NCBI GenBank assembly: GCA_037042185.1 | Contig: JAXQJY010000029.1 | Location: forward strand, 124,001 to 188,000 | Direction of reading: 5' to 3' | DNA: 64,000 bases | Source of the DNA: Sordariomycetes sp. S80-01Y | Taxonomy: Eukaryota; Ascomycota; Sordariomycetes | Shown: piece after piece, positions 22,401 to 32,603 of the stretch | Numbering within the stretch: the first letter of the stretch is position 1 | How the letters are laid out: every line of letters begins with the position of its first letter | Position numbers and translations under genes: made by a program | Notes under the pieces: model-generated | What the model was told of the DNA's origin: nothing | What the model saw: only the letters and a program-made list of their open reading frames with translations | Database searches by the model: none

Positions 22401-24534
22401 GTCGATGAGAAGCAGCCTCATGCCACAAGGTATTGCCATCCTTGTCTAGTACACTGGGGTCCCCTCCAAGGTCCACGAGGCAGCTCAGGAGCTCCTCAGA
22501 GCCAATGCTTTCGAATATCAGGGGCCTTCCTTCCGTATCATTTATATTTATCCTCGCACCTGCACTGACCAGTAACCTGCAGAGCGCAGTGGCCCCAGTG
22601 GAGGGTTTGCTGGTCAACAGCTGGAAAAGGGGCGTTCGGCCCTTAGCATCAGCTTTGTTGACGTCAGCGCCGGCATCAAGCAATGCGGATACCAGCTGTT
22701 CAAAATCCTTTAATCTTCCAGATTCCACAAGAGCCAGATGTAGTGGAGTTTTCCCTTCATCGTTGATGGAATCTACTTCAGCTCCACGTTGGACCAGAGC
22801 CTGTAAAATGCCTTTGAAATCGGGTCCCCCTCCCGCGATTTGCATTTCTCCTGCGTTCGGGGGGTTTTCCAAAGCGAGATGAATGGATCCATTGCCTCTC
22901 GCGTCGGCTTCAGTGCCGTCAGCACCTCGCTCCAGCATGCGAAGTGCAACAAGGTATTGGCCACAGGCTAGCCATTCAAGTAAAGGCGTACGCCCAGTCT
23001 GAAGATCTCGTGTCGTGAAGTCCAGGTGGTCTCCGACGACTTCCAGTGCAGTCAGTACCCGCTGGGTACCCGTGGGAGGCCAATGACTATCCTTTGTCGC
23101 CACGCGCAGGAAACTCCTCCCCTGGTCATTGATGGCGTTGTAGTCCACAGAAGCTTTGATGAGATTGCGTACCGCATCTGCATCGACAGCAGCGTGTAGG
23201 GCTGTGTTCTTCCTACTGTCTCTCTGGTTCACGCTGGCACCTTTCGCCAACAGAAGGTCGAATGAGCCTGGATCAAATGGCCGACTAGTATAAGAATATC
23301 CTCCGCAAGGGAAGAATGTCACATCTCCTGCAACAGAGTAGGCATGTAGTGGTGGAACATGCGTGAGAGGGACGGGAGTACCCCGGCGCTTGCCCTCTTC
23401 TGCGTCCCATGTCGACTCTCCCTTTGGCGGGTTGGTGCTAGCTCCAGCGTTGAGAAGACGAGCTATAATTTCGGAGTTTCTTAGGACGCAGGCATAGTAC
23501 AGCGGCGTCCGGCTTTGATGGACAGGGTCAGTGTGCGCGTTGACGTCCACCCGGGGATCTTCGAGGATCGCGATGACCCCCTCCACATTCTCTCTCCTCA
23601 CAGCCCGTATGAGGAGCTTGCTCAGACGTCTTGATTCGTTCAAATATGGCAAAATCCTCCTAATCATGTCGGGGCTCGCTACGCTAGCCATCTTCAGAGG
23701 CCCTGGAGCCTCAAGGCCATGAGTTCTCGAGAAACGGCGGCGATTTGACTTGGCAAGCAAATTTGCTCCGGCTTTCATGAGAACAGTGAACACCTCAGCC
23801 TGGTCATTCTCGATGGCGCAATGCAGTGGTCCATAGCCATATTGTTCACGTTCTTCGAGCCTCCCTCCATGTGCAACTAGCAACTTGACCAACTCTACGT
23901 CTCCATTTGCGCACACATACGAGAGCAGTCCTTCCGGGAGCTCTGGTCTAGTCGTATCCAGTATTCTCTTTGCATAGTCAACGAGACCGAGCCACGCTGC
24001 TAGCTCGATCGGCTCGCTCATACCGCGCCGAAGATATCTTGAAGAATCGGCAGAAATGTTCAAAAGGGCAGTTACAATCTTCGCGTCTTGTATGTCGCTA
24101 ACTTTAAACAGAGTTCGAACCATCCCTGGGACGGCGAGCGCTTTGTCAATTTTAGCGTACAGCGCAGCAAGACTATCTCCGCCCGATTTGCGGACGGTCG
24201 CCTGCAAGTGTACCATGCAATATCTCGCAGCGTAGACGGCGAAAGGACGAGACGGGTCGTTCAAATCTCGTTCTGCAGAAGCGAAGCGGTATTGACGTTC
24301 TCCCAGCCCAGAGCAGCATCGAGAAGCGAGGTAAGACGCGCAAAGACTGGCGAGCTGGAGATTCGCTCTGCCTGTGGCTTCTTCGCTATCATCGGCTGAG
24401 GGTTCGACGACGTCGATGGCGTCGTCAACCGAGAGTTGGAGAGGATATGTGCAAGCTGAGCTGACAGCCTCTTTCGCAGTGGCAAGAGACGCATCAACGC
24501 CGAGGACGCCGGCAACCCTGACCGCGTCTGCCAA
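19447..24534 (-). CDS. Very large ankyrin-repeat protein (5' end unresolved)
   Basis: One open frame of about 1695 codons ends at 19447. From about residue 180 onward it is almost all ankyrin repeats (for example GYGPLHCAIENDQAEVF, KTPLHLALVESG, VTPLHLAITSHDDLV, HTALYYACASGRLETV, YALHYAALD, RTALHQALAVDRDEQ), some 20 or more. The first about 130 residues (RPLRVLELADAVRV, then a Leu-rich region ending in FAVYAARYCMVHL) resemble the winged-helix segment that follows the NACHT ATPase in fungal NACHT-ankyrin proteins. The frame is open from about 24630 but has no ATG before 24216 (residue 107), so either an upstream exon exists, or translation starts at 24216 giving 1589 residues. No NACHT motif is visible upstream. 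Likely an intracellular scaffold or a relative of NLR-like proteins. Confidence 0.8.
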   Translation of the reverse strand: MADAVRVAGVLGVDASLATAKEAVSSACTYPLQLSVDDAIDVVEPSADDSEEATGRANLQLASLCASYLASRCCSGLGERQYRFASAERDLNDPSRPFAVYAARYCMVHLQATVRKSGGDSLAALYAKIDKALAVPGMVRTLFKVSDIQDAKIVTALLNISADSSRYLRRGMSEPIELAAWLGLVDYAKRILDTTRPELPEGLLSYVCANGDVELVKLLVAHGGRLEEREQYGYGPLHCAIENDQAEVFTVLMKAGANLLAKSNRRRFSRTHGLEAPGPLKMASVASPDMIRRILPYLNESRRLSKLLIRAVRRENVEGVIAILEDPRVDVNAHTDPVHQSRTPLYYACVLRNSEIIARLLNAGASTNPPKGESTWDAEEGKRRGTPVPLTHVPPLHAYSVAGDVTFFPCGGYSYTSRPFDPGSFDLLLAKGASVNQRDSRKNTALHAAVDADAVRNLIKASVDYNAINDQGRSFLRVATKDSHWPPTGTQRVLTALEVVGDHLDFTTRDLQTGRTPLLEWLACGQYLVALRMLERGADGTEADARGNGSIHLALENPPNAGEMQIAGGGPDFKGILQALVQRGAEVDSINDEGKTPLHLALVESGRLKDFEQLVSALLDAGADVNKADAKGRTPLFQLLTSKPSTGATALCRLLVSAGARININDTEGRPLIFESIGSEELLSCLVDLGGDPSVLDKDGNTLWHEAASHRRLPYDLSSTINSFGLDERKLNVHGQHPLHHASWIPGEKHILEDDPSSFLFHILYRNPTDNEKLDSHHQAPPSPDHSIKRFLASREEPSLVHHPIHYLLKQSFDIDIKDSEGVTPLHLAITSHDDLVKKILSAGADASSVTNDGVTSLQIAAAFVRGNSLGMLLQNLGNAKGKRFVAEFVARRNVLGHTALYYACASGRLETVQMLLDAGAVVKVEDFEGSAWHGCSNFGDFETTRRRTAEDCTAKGRISSTARVKAQNLHAGVYSVHQDHLRLEDILSLLWSIDIGAPMLWEAMECASENGNSYALDSLRRFDIWDLDLTDQMKRILHKRKDFLATEPRSCCNRHDGTLADLLHKRNQLGLKKWWANQQNLDAPDYSSRRQQFFLEMTETGNWMLLRDLIDMNPQTIVQAEVEMNQTRHKWLGQYDSLLIHACKRDIPNLGTVRFLVRALKAGFDVLGMPERMSHALSVAVHTCVQKGCWWHLHEALPHLIEEGADVNSRNDQGTTALSKNFKEYARCIADLERLLALGCNPNVPDDSPGFRRHYTLLSNCGSNKDLLRLLMDYGAVPTQYDLRMAIEGGDVSQLERLLANGADPNTRHQLAEKEKDRVRSRQHHQKNTNNEDNVIIDDMYALHYAALDLPRNLEALALLLEYGADPRLRYEDMPMMHAIMRSPRRKGDFPESLLQFKGLDLENRDHEGATLLLVACSTASNHAVFKLLELGAEINATDDQGRNALHHLTGDLEVFERITAQNPELVTQRDLEGRTALHQALAVDRDEQSRDEIALLLLTRGADPHAKTKNGDSVLHMLLANAWSIPDFYTVPGRALHLKKGEDLHHEDGQRLFNHLVSTGVDVNAVNARGQTPVFYFFGAHLPEVRLQLARKRPADDAREWHLLDMLDSLGVDFKAIDNDGKTLLHVIATSSEHKRLSRFKHMMNKGLNPRVEDGNKQTALDVAARCGAKDIIDWYQSEGCKDESTSNVWVLV

Positions 24535-26718
24535 TTCGAGGACTCTCAGGGGACGGATTGCATACTGGGCACATTGAGAACCAGGCTGCGAACGTTGGCA
24601 GACGTTAAGGGCTCTATGCTGTCGACTGCTTCAAAGAGCAGTCTCATCAAACTCGAGCCCACTAATGTTCAAAAATCAACAGATCCGTGATTCGGGCGCG
24701 GGACGTATGATGCTGAGGTCGAGCACAGGCAATAATGTTGGGGCCTGAGGGGGCTTCTTATCGTGTGCTGTGCCGTCTTGAGGACACCACCACATCTCGA
24801 GCCCGCAGCTTGGCGATGCGTTGGAGTCGGATGAACCACATTGGGGTAACACCGGAGGCTTCAGACGGCCTTGTCCCGATAAATATGTGAGAAATTGGCG
24901 CGGCAATTCGCACAATGGCTATACAGGGTGATCTGGGGTGATCTGGGGAAGTTAAGTCAAGAAACATGTGCGGAGACGGATCATGTGCATTTCAACGTGT
25001 ACCTGGGACGAAGACTACCCTACATACGATCTCGACGCACGCATGGAGCAAGACTTGGTGAAAGACGTCTCTTTTTGAACAGGTGTTATTATTCAAGTAC
25101 AAGGATCATTAATTTAAGCCAAACTGCGTGTCAACCTTTTGCGTTGCTCTCAGCTTTGTTGTTTGTGAACGCAACTGCATTTTGCGACGACGCTTTACCC
25201 GTCGATTTTTGGGTGTATTCGACTAAAGATGAAGGACCAGAAGCAGAGCGAGAGCTGTTTGCTTGTTGCACCAGCCGATCCGGAAGAGAAGATTCGTGGA
25301 GGTACCGCTGAAGCATGGGAGAAGCCCGAGTGCTGTTTAGTATTAGCTACCTTGAGCTCCCAGGAGTCCGAGCAGTTGTGACTTACACGGATGGTTCGGG
25401 GTCAACACCGGAACCCATGGCAATGGATCGCTGAAGCTCGCCGGGATGACAGTAGGTATAAAGATTAAAGTACTATCTCTACAGTCTTTATATACCAGTC
25501 ATGACATACTGATACATATTGTCGCAGTCTGCCTCTTCACTTACAGCATCGAACTACCGCAACAACACGGGACGTGCTGGCGGCGGCTCTATGGCAATCC
25601 ACTCACTCACCTGAAGATCCGTCAACGTCTGCTTCTTTTACTGGTCACATTCCGAGGATCGAGACGATGCGCAAGCCGTCCGCTTTCCACCAACTCAGAA
25701 AAAGCCCGAGAACGCAAGTCCTGCCATCAATGGCCCAATCACGTCGCGCTGAAGCCGGGACTTGAACACGATGGTGGTGATCCGCTACCCATGTCTTGCA
25801 TCAGAACCCGCATCATCACAAGCACCCCACGCTGCCGTCGACGGTTCGTCCTGAATTGCGGACAAGGTGTGGGTTCACCATTCCAGAAATCATTCATCAC
25901 GACAGTGACCTTTAGCAGTTGTCCGCCATAGCGTGCCGAATATTGATCGTTATGGCGGCTATGGCGGGTTCAGCCGTCTTGGTGTCAGCCGCCAGGGCCC
26001 ACGATCCGATAAGACTCGCCTTGATCACCCTCAATTTGAGGTGATATTTCGAGGGTACGTCGACGTCAACATTGGAAACAGGGGCCCCTGAAACCCGCAC
26101 AGACACCTTCTCAAAGAACGAAGCGCCAATCGCATGAGGAACCAATCCGACGCCCTCGAGTTCCAAACCGTAGGGCTGCCTTTTGCTCCGTAGATCGCAT
26201 CGCCAGCCTGGGGAAGACGGCCATCACGAGCGAATCACGGCGCGCCCCCTGGGAGACATTGTCCATTTCGGCCGCCGCGGGTGGAGCGGGACAGGGGGTC
26301 GTTCCCAGGAGACCGTTGGGCGCACCGGCGAGCCCATCTGGTTTCCGCTGCCTCCTTGCGACCTGCAGCGCAAGGCAACCCTTTTGGATCCGTGTGTGAT
26401 CTGTTTCGGGCGCGCTGAGGGAAGCCGGTGTTCGAGATTGGGGGCCTGGATTAGAGGGGGGCTTCGTCTCTTCTTCCTTCATGCCTTCACTTCCTCTCAG
26501 CATTCGACATTCATGCGACACCATCTTTCACTCTGTTCATTCTTTTGCTCCTCTCAGTTGGCGCGCGACAAGTCACTCATTGCAATACCGACCGCCCAGC
26601 GCTGACACGAGCTGCGCTCCAATTCGAGGCGCCTAGACTACCTGGACCTGACTCGGACAGGGTGGCACGTTGAACGACACCGCAGCCAAGCAACCATACG
26701 TGGCCACGGGACTTCGCG
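24535..26718. other. Long gene-poor stretch upstream of the ankyrin gene
   Basis: About 2.2 kb between two divergent genes. Open frames on both strands are short and show no family motifs. It presumably holds the leaders and promoters of the ankyrin and C2H2 genes. A 10-bp tandem duplication lies at 24927-24946. I looked for NACHT Walker motifs on the minus strand and saw none. Confidence 0.5.
24927..24946. repeat. 10-bp perfect tandem duplication
   Basis: The unit GGTGATCTGG occurs twice head to tail. Probably slippage. Confidence 0.8.
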
Positions 26719-28989
26719 ATGGGTTCATCATTGGACGACAATGTCCACACGGCAGGGCTCCATCGACTGCCATTGCGCTCCAGCACGCAGACGACACCCA
26801 AGCCCACTGCATTCCACCCCAACTCGCACCTCGCATCTAAGGTTCCGGCGCGTTTCCAGCATCGTCCCGAGTCTCTCAACCTGCTAAGCAGCAACCGCCT
26901 GCGCTCGCCCACCGAGTCGTCCATGAGCACGTTGAGCAGCGTTCCCGACTCTGCCTCGCACACAGGCTCGCTGTCCACAGTTGCGAGTCCGCTGAGTTCA
27001 AGCTACAACAGCGACTTTCATGATTTCTTCCCCTCCAAGTCGCGGCCTGCAAGCCGCGTCCTTCATCGCCATCAACCTTCCAACACAACCTGCTCAACAT
27101 TCGTCAACGAAGATGACGATGGCCAGTCAATCGCCGGCTACTCAGACTTTAATGATAATCTGAAAAGACTGCACATCACCCACGACATCTCCACGCCTTC
27201 TGCCTGCGGCGTTGAAGGCGATGGATCCCTTCCTGTCGAGTGAGTTATCTGAGAAAAGAAGACGCCGAAGGGCCACGTGAGGCAAAGAATACCAAGACTG
27301 ACGTGCTCGAATAGTTTATCGACAGAGGATCGTCTCCTGGATGAGGAAGATGTAGACCTTGACCGTCGTTTGACTTTCTATAAGGACTCTCCGTGTCAAA
27401 CACCTGAGCCACCGACCCAACGTGCTGCCACTCCCCAAGCGGAGAAGGTAGAGGACGCATGGGAGTCGGAATCATCGGAGTCAAACGAGGATGACTGCGA
27501 CTCCATTCTTGACTACACACTCCAGCTCGCCTACGGAGTTGACATCAACGATGCCTCCGTCCCCCAGGCAGAGTCTCGACGTGTTGTTCGGCGCTTCATG
27601 CGCGATCTTTCCCAGACCATGTGGCACACCGGCCCAGACAGCAATGGCCAGAACGCTATGTCTATCTCTGCCAGCAGCTCATCCACCCCTGGCGGCAACA
27701 GCGGCACCGGCGAGTCTCAGCGCGGCGGAAAGAGGAAGAAGCAGCTGGGCAGGGGAGGGGACGAGGAGGGCGACGATCTCAGCGAAGGCGATGACAACTC
27801 CCTGCCCGTTAAACGGTCGAGACCAAACCCTCGTGACGAGGAGAACCTGCGATTGAGCTGTCCTTTTAGGAAGAGGAACCCCCAGCGCTTCAACGTCAGA
27901 GACCACCACTCGTGCGCCATGACCTACTTCCCGAAGTTCGCCGAGTTAAGGTACGTTCCTTCAGAGGTTTCTAACCATTCGCGTGGCTGACTTGACTGCA
28001 GACAACACATCGTCAAGCAGCACAAGCGAGACAACCCTACCGCCTTTGTCTGCGATCGCTGCAACCGCGATTTCACCTCCAGGAAAGACCTTCGTGACCA
28101 CCAGCGTCTCCCCCGCGAGCAGATGTGTGACATCTCGGACCACGACCCTGAATCCGGCATTGACGGCCCAACGTCCACAAAGCTCCTGTCGCGCAAGCGT
28201 GCAAGCGGGACTTCACCTGAAGTGCAGTGGCGCGAGGTTTGGAACATCCTCTTCCCAGACGACGAGGACCACAGTGTCCCTACCTACCAGTTCATCCCGG
28301 TCATCGAGCACTTCGAGATTGCCGACTCGTACCTTTCCAGCTTCGATTTCCTGCGCACGAGCCTGACGGACAAGTTCTCGAACCCAGCCACGCTCGAAAC
28401 GCTCTCCACCAAGTTCCACCAATGCTTTGTCGAGGCCATGGAGCGATGCGTCGCCGAGGCGCAGAATATGCCCTACGCCAACAGGAGCAACAAACGAGGC
28501 GAGCAGCTGGCCGCCGCTGCGGCTACGCAACCGCGCAAGGCCAAGGACGTGCATCCCCGCCCGGACTCTGGCGTCGTCATGACGGACGATGGCTCCGAGG
28601 AGAGCGGAAGCGTCATGGGCGGCGGCAGCCTTGTTCACAAAGAGAGCGTCCGGACGGTCCGAGGGCCATATCGAGGAAGCGGCCTTTCTTCCACGAGCAA
28701 CATCGCCCCTGCGCACCCGCCATCGCAGATCTTCGACCCCTCAACCTTCAGCATGCCGCCGGCTTCGACATCGACGCCCATGACGGGCTCCATGTCCATG
28801 GCGCCATCCGATGTCGATGCCTGGACAAACGGCGTCATGTACCCTCTGCAGGGGGTTCCGGCGGACTTTGGAGTGCAGCCGAGCGAGCTGCAGATGCCAC
28901 CGCAGCATCAACAGCAGGATATCCATGCATGGCAATCGTTTTATAACCCACACGCCGGGACGCATGAAGACCTGTCTGGATTCTTGTAG
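26719..28989 (+). CDS. C2H2-type zinc-finger protein
   Basis: Three exons (26719..27239, 27315..27950, 28002..28989) encode 714 residues; introns are 75 and 51 nt. The N-terminal third is Ser-rich and disordered. A central acidic region is followed by GGKRKKQLGRGG and VKRSRPN, likely nuclear signals. Then comes CPFRKRNPQRFNVRDHHSC with a long-spaced zinc site completed across intron 2 by LRQHIVKQH, followed by FVCDRCNRDFTSRKDLRDHQ. This pair is a recurring fungal arrangement seen in many unnamed C2H2 proteins of Pezizomycotina. The rest is Pro/Ser/Gln-rich. I infer a nuclear DNA- or RNA-binding protein; the target is unknown. Start chosen as the first ATG of the open frame. Confidence 0.85.
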
Positions 28990-29458
28990 ATTCATCACGG
29001 GATGTATTGGTTTAGTTCATGATTTGAGCAATGTACTATGGAGATTTAAAAGCGTCACTGCTGGGTTGAGTCGATCATGGGACGGGGACATTTGGTGTGT
29101 TGAATAGACATCACGGAGTACATTGGCGTTCTGTATTGGGAAGAGCTATTCGGAAGAGGTTAATAGTCACGATATCTGCGGGCTTCTCGAGTTCGGAAAT
29201 GGGTGGCAACAATGAATAAAGTGGCCCACTGGGGCTGAAGTCATCGTGATAACAGGGGCGCGTACCTCAGAAGCTTAAGTGCTCATGCAGCCTCATGCCC
29301 CGCATCGTCATTCCATGACATCCGAAGATGAGTTCTCGACATAGCGTCACACATACTTCTCATACACAAACTGGACACAACAAGATCTTTGAGCCTCATT
29401 TTATCTCAATCCATTTCGTTCTGGTACAGAGAACCACCGCTGAACAACATCTCGCATC
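28990..29458. other. Intergenic region
   Basis: Between the C2H2 stop and the aldo-keto reductase start. No gene or clear TATA box seen. Confidence 0.5.
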
Positions 29459-30533
29459 ATGGCGCCCTCAATGCCGCCGCTCCTGGCCTCCAGAGTCACG
29501 GTACGTCACTCAATGATACACGCCTTCAGCTCAGAACATCAGAACTGACGCTCCAGCTCTCCAATGGCATGACCATTCCGCAAATCCAGCTCGGTCTCTA
29601 CATGATGTCCGGGTCTGAAGCCACCAAATCCGTCCACTGGGGCCTCCTCTCTGGCTACCGCGGCTTTGACTCGGCGCAGCAATACCACAACGAGCGCGAA
29701 GCCGGCCGCGCCATCACCAACTTCCTCTCCGGCCCCGAGAACACTCTCGGCCTGAAGCGCGAGGATATCCACTACACCACCAAGCTGGCCAGCTGCAGCG
29801 CCTCGTACGACACGGTGCGCAAGTCGATCAAGAAGTCGGTGGAGATCAGTGGGCTGGGCTACGTGGATCTGTTCCTGCTTCACAGCCCCTACGGCGGGAA
29901 GGATGCCAGGCTTACGAGCTGGAAGGCTTTGGAGGATGCGGTGCTTGAGGGAGAGGTGAGGATGGCTGGCGTGAGCAACTTTGGAGTGAAGCATGTGAGT
30001 GACTTGTATGCGTCCCTTTCGGCGACGTCGGTTGACGTGTGCGACAGATAGAGGAGCTCATGTCTTCCAAACCTCGCGTTGAGCCGGTGATCAACCAGAT
30101 CGAAGTCCACCCTTTCAACACCCAGGAGGGCATCCGCAAGACCTGTGCCAAGCACGGAATCACCATTGAAGCCTACGCACCTCTTGCGCGTGGTATGAGA
30201 ATGAAGCACCCGCGCATCTTGGAGCTCTCCACCAAGTACAAGTGCAGTCCGGCTCAGCTGCTCGTCAAGTAAGGATGGTGACGGTCGTCTGCTAGGTTTT
30301 ACGCTGACAAAGGCACAGATGGGGTCTCCAGCACAACATGATTACGCTGCCAAAGAGTGTTCGCCGGGAGAGGCTGTTGGAAAATGCCAGCGTCGAGAAC
30401 ATCGAGATCTCGGATGAGGATATGAAAATTATGGATGCCTTGGACGAGCACCTGGTCACAGACTGGTACGTTTTCCGGTTTGGGCCGCAAGCTTATGCTA
30501 ACCACTACCAGGGATCCGACCGACGCGCCATAA
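29459..30533 (+). CDS. Aldo-keto reductase
   Basis: Five exons (29459..29500, 29557..29994, 30048..30268, 30319..30465, 30512..30533) encode 289 residues. The first intron joins SRVT to LSNGMTIPQIQLG, and the last (branch GCTAACC) gives the usual AKR ending DWDPTDAP. The catalytic set is visible: Asp and Tyr in FDSAQQYHNE, Lys in YTTKLA and His in LFLLHSPYGG. NADPH-site features include LPKSVRRERLLENA. The enzyme is expected to be a cytosolic NADPH-dependent reductase of aldehydes or ketones; the substrate is unknown. It is followed on the same strand by a DAAO-like flavoenzyme and a DHA2 transporter, which may point to a small catabolic or detoxification unit. Confidence 0.9.
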
Positions 30534-30973
30534 AGGTTGAGCTCATTGTTTGAGATCCAACACCATCAAGACCACAAGAAATGAGAGAGGACGGTATGGG
30601 ATTGGTAGGGGCAAGAGTAGGGCGCAAGGAAGTCCATAGGCTGTGATGAATTATACTCGCGCGTACTCGTTATGCTCAGGCGTAGTCTACCAAAAGAAGC
30701 TCGCGGCGGGCTTTGCATAGGCCGTGTGAAATATATCCCATATCGTTTCCTTTTAAGTCACGTAGCGTTCTCACCTGCTCATGAAGCCGGCGCCGGTTGA
30801 CGATGCCGATCTCGGCCGGGCTCAGTGGAGACCTCCGCCGACCCGAAGGATAAGACGTCGAGCGATCATCGTGACACCGAGGAAACTTGGCATTGTAAAC
30901 ATTGACCACTTTCACAACCTGTACCGGCACATTATCCATCAAGGTAGACAATTGAATGGAAGAGCAGATCAGC
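30534..30973. other. Intergenic region
   Basis: 440 bp between the co-oriented reductase and flavoenzyme genes. No gene seen. Confidence 0.5.
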
Positions 30974-32221
30974 ATGTCGAACAAACTCCCGTCAACAGAG
31001 ACCATCGTTGTCATTGGGTAAGTCCCGGCCGTGAGATGCCCTCAGGTCCCGGCTACTCACATGTTACCCAGTGCCGGAGTCATCGGCCTCTCTTGCGCGC
31101 TCAAGCTTCAGCACCTGCTGTCTCAATCACGCTCATCGGAAAACACAGAGATTCTTCTCGTGGCAAAGGAGTGGCCGACTTCTATCCCAGGTGCTCCATG
31201 GAAACACTCCGTCGACTACGCCTCCATGTGGGCTGGAGCTCACGTTCGACCCGAACCTGCGAGCACTGCTCAAAAAGCGCGCGAGGCTGCTTGGTTGAAG
31301 CAGACCTGCCAGGAATTCAAACAGCTGCTGCAGACCGAACCCTGGGTAGGCGTAATTAAATGTCATGGCATCGAGCATCTTGAGGCTCCAGGTGAGGACT
31401 ACAAGAGCCAGACAGACGAGAGTTTCTCGACCGAAACAGGCTTGGACGGTTACAAGAGGATCGCTGCATCGGAACTCCCGCACGGCGTCGAGTTGGGCTT
31501 CACGTATGAGACATACTGTGTCAACGCGCCGGTGTACTGTGCCAATCTCCTCAGGAAATTCATATCGCAGGGTGGAAAGACGCTGAAACGGGATCTGAGG
31601 AGCGAATGGGAAGCTTTCGCGATACGACCAGCGGTGAAGCTCGTCGTCAATGCCAGCGGCATTGGGTTTGGGGATCTCAAATGCTTCCCGACGCGAGGTT
31701 CGTCGCCCGAGCACACCATGCAGTCGCTGCTAATCAACGTCTCAGGCCAAACAGTAGTCACAGATCTCGTCGATGCTACAAAGACGGTGACGCGTCAAAG
31801 AAAGGACGGATCGTGGTCATTTATCATCCCGCGCTTTTTCCACGGCGGCACCATCGTTGGAGGCACCAAGCAGCCCGGGAATTGGCAGACTGAGCCCAGC
31901 ACGGCGACACGCGAGCGCCTTCTCCACGGTGCATCCGATTTGATACCGCTTGCAGTGGACAGCGACCCTCAAAAGCCGCGAGACGTCAAGGTCATAGCCG
32001 ATGTCGTCGGACGTCGACCAACGAGGGACGGCGGCGTGAGGATCGAGGTTGAAGAGAAGCAATTGACCGGCACGGATGGTGAGTTGAGAACAGGCCATGT
32101 TCTCCATGCGTACGGCGCGGGAGGACGCGGGTACGAGATCAGCTGGGGCGTGGCCAACGAGGTTCAGTACATTGCCGGGGAGCTGCTGTCAAGCCTTCTT
32201 TCGACAAAGCCGAGACTATGA
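30974..32221 (+). CDS. D-amino-acid-oxidase-family FAD enzyme
   Basis: Three exons (30974..31017, 31072..31697, 31746..32221) encode 381 residues. The first intron joins VVIG to AGVIGLSCAL to restore the GxGxxG FAD-binding fold. The second intron (48 nt, branch CTAATC, acceptor CAG) has no stop and keeps frame; splicing it restores FPTRGQTVV, matching the family's conserved PxxGQ turn, so I chose the spliced form. Near the end are VGRRPTRDGGVRIE and HAYGAGGRGYEISWG, the substrate and FAD signature of D-amino-acid oxidase and D-aspartate oxidase. The reaction is oxidative deamination of D-amino acids with release of hydrogen peroxide. The C-terminus is TKPRL, not a canonical peroxisomal SKL/SRL signal, so peroxisomal location is uncertain. 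Confidence 0.88.
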
Positions 32222-32603
32222 TGGAAGCTTCTTGCGGCTTCTCCTAGGCGTTTACATGTCGCCCTCATCCAAGTCTAGAGTTAATATTGGCGATCGCCGA
32301 AACGGGAAGCAAATGGGCAACATTTTCTTCACCAAGAGCTAGAGCGCTCTCGGCTTCAGCGATTGACCTATTAATTCCCTGTTTCCGGGACCCTGAATCC
32401 CCACTATGTCATTGACAAGGCGCACCCGACTCATGTGCTTCCCACGCCCTGGATCAATGGAGACTGCCAGGCTAAATTAGCTCCCGAGCCAAAGTCGCTG
32501 CGAGTCGAGATAAATTTGTTAGTGCTGTATAAAACAAGTCATGTCGCCATGGACGCTTTCCATAGATGCGTGTCAGTAAACTACGACATATCAAATACTC
32601 ATC
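32222..32603. other. Intergenic region with DHA2 promoter
   Basis: No gene seen. Contains the TATA box of the following transporter. Confidence 0.5.
32528..32534 (+). promoter_or_regulatory. TATA box of the DHA2 transporter gene
   Basis: TATAAAA, 70 bp upstream of the ATG at 32604. Confidence 0.55.
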
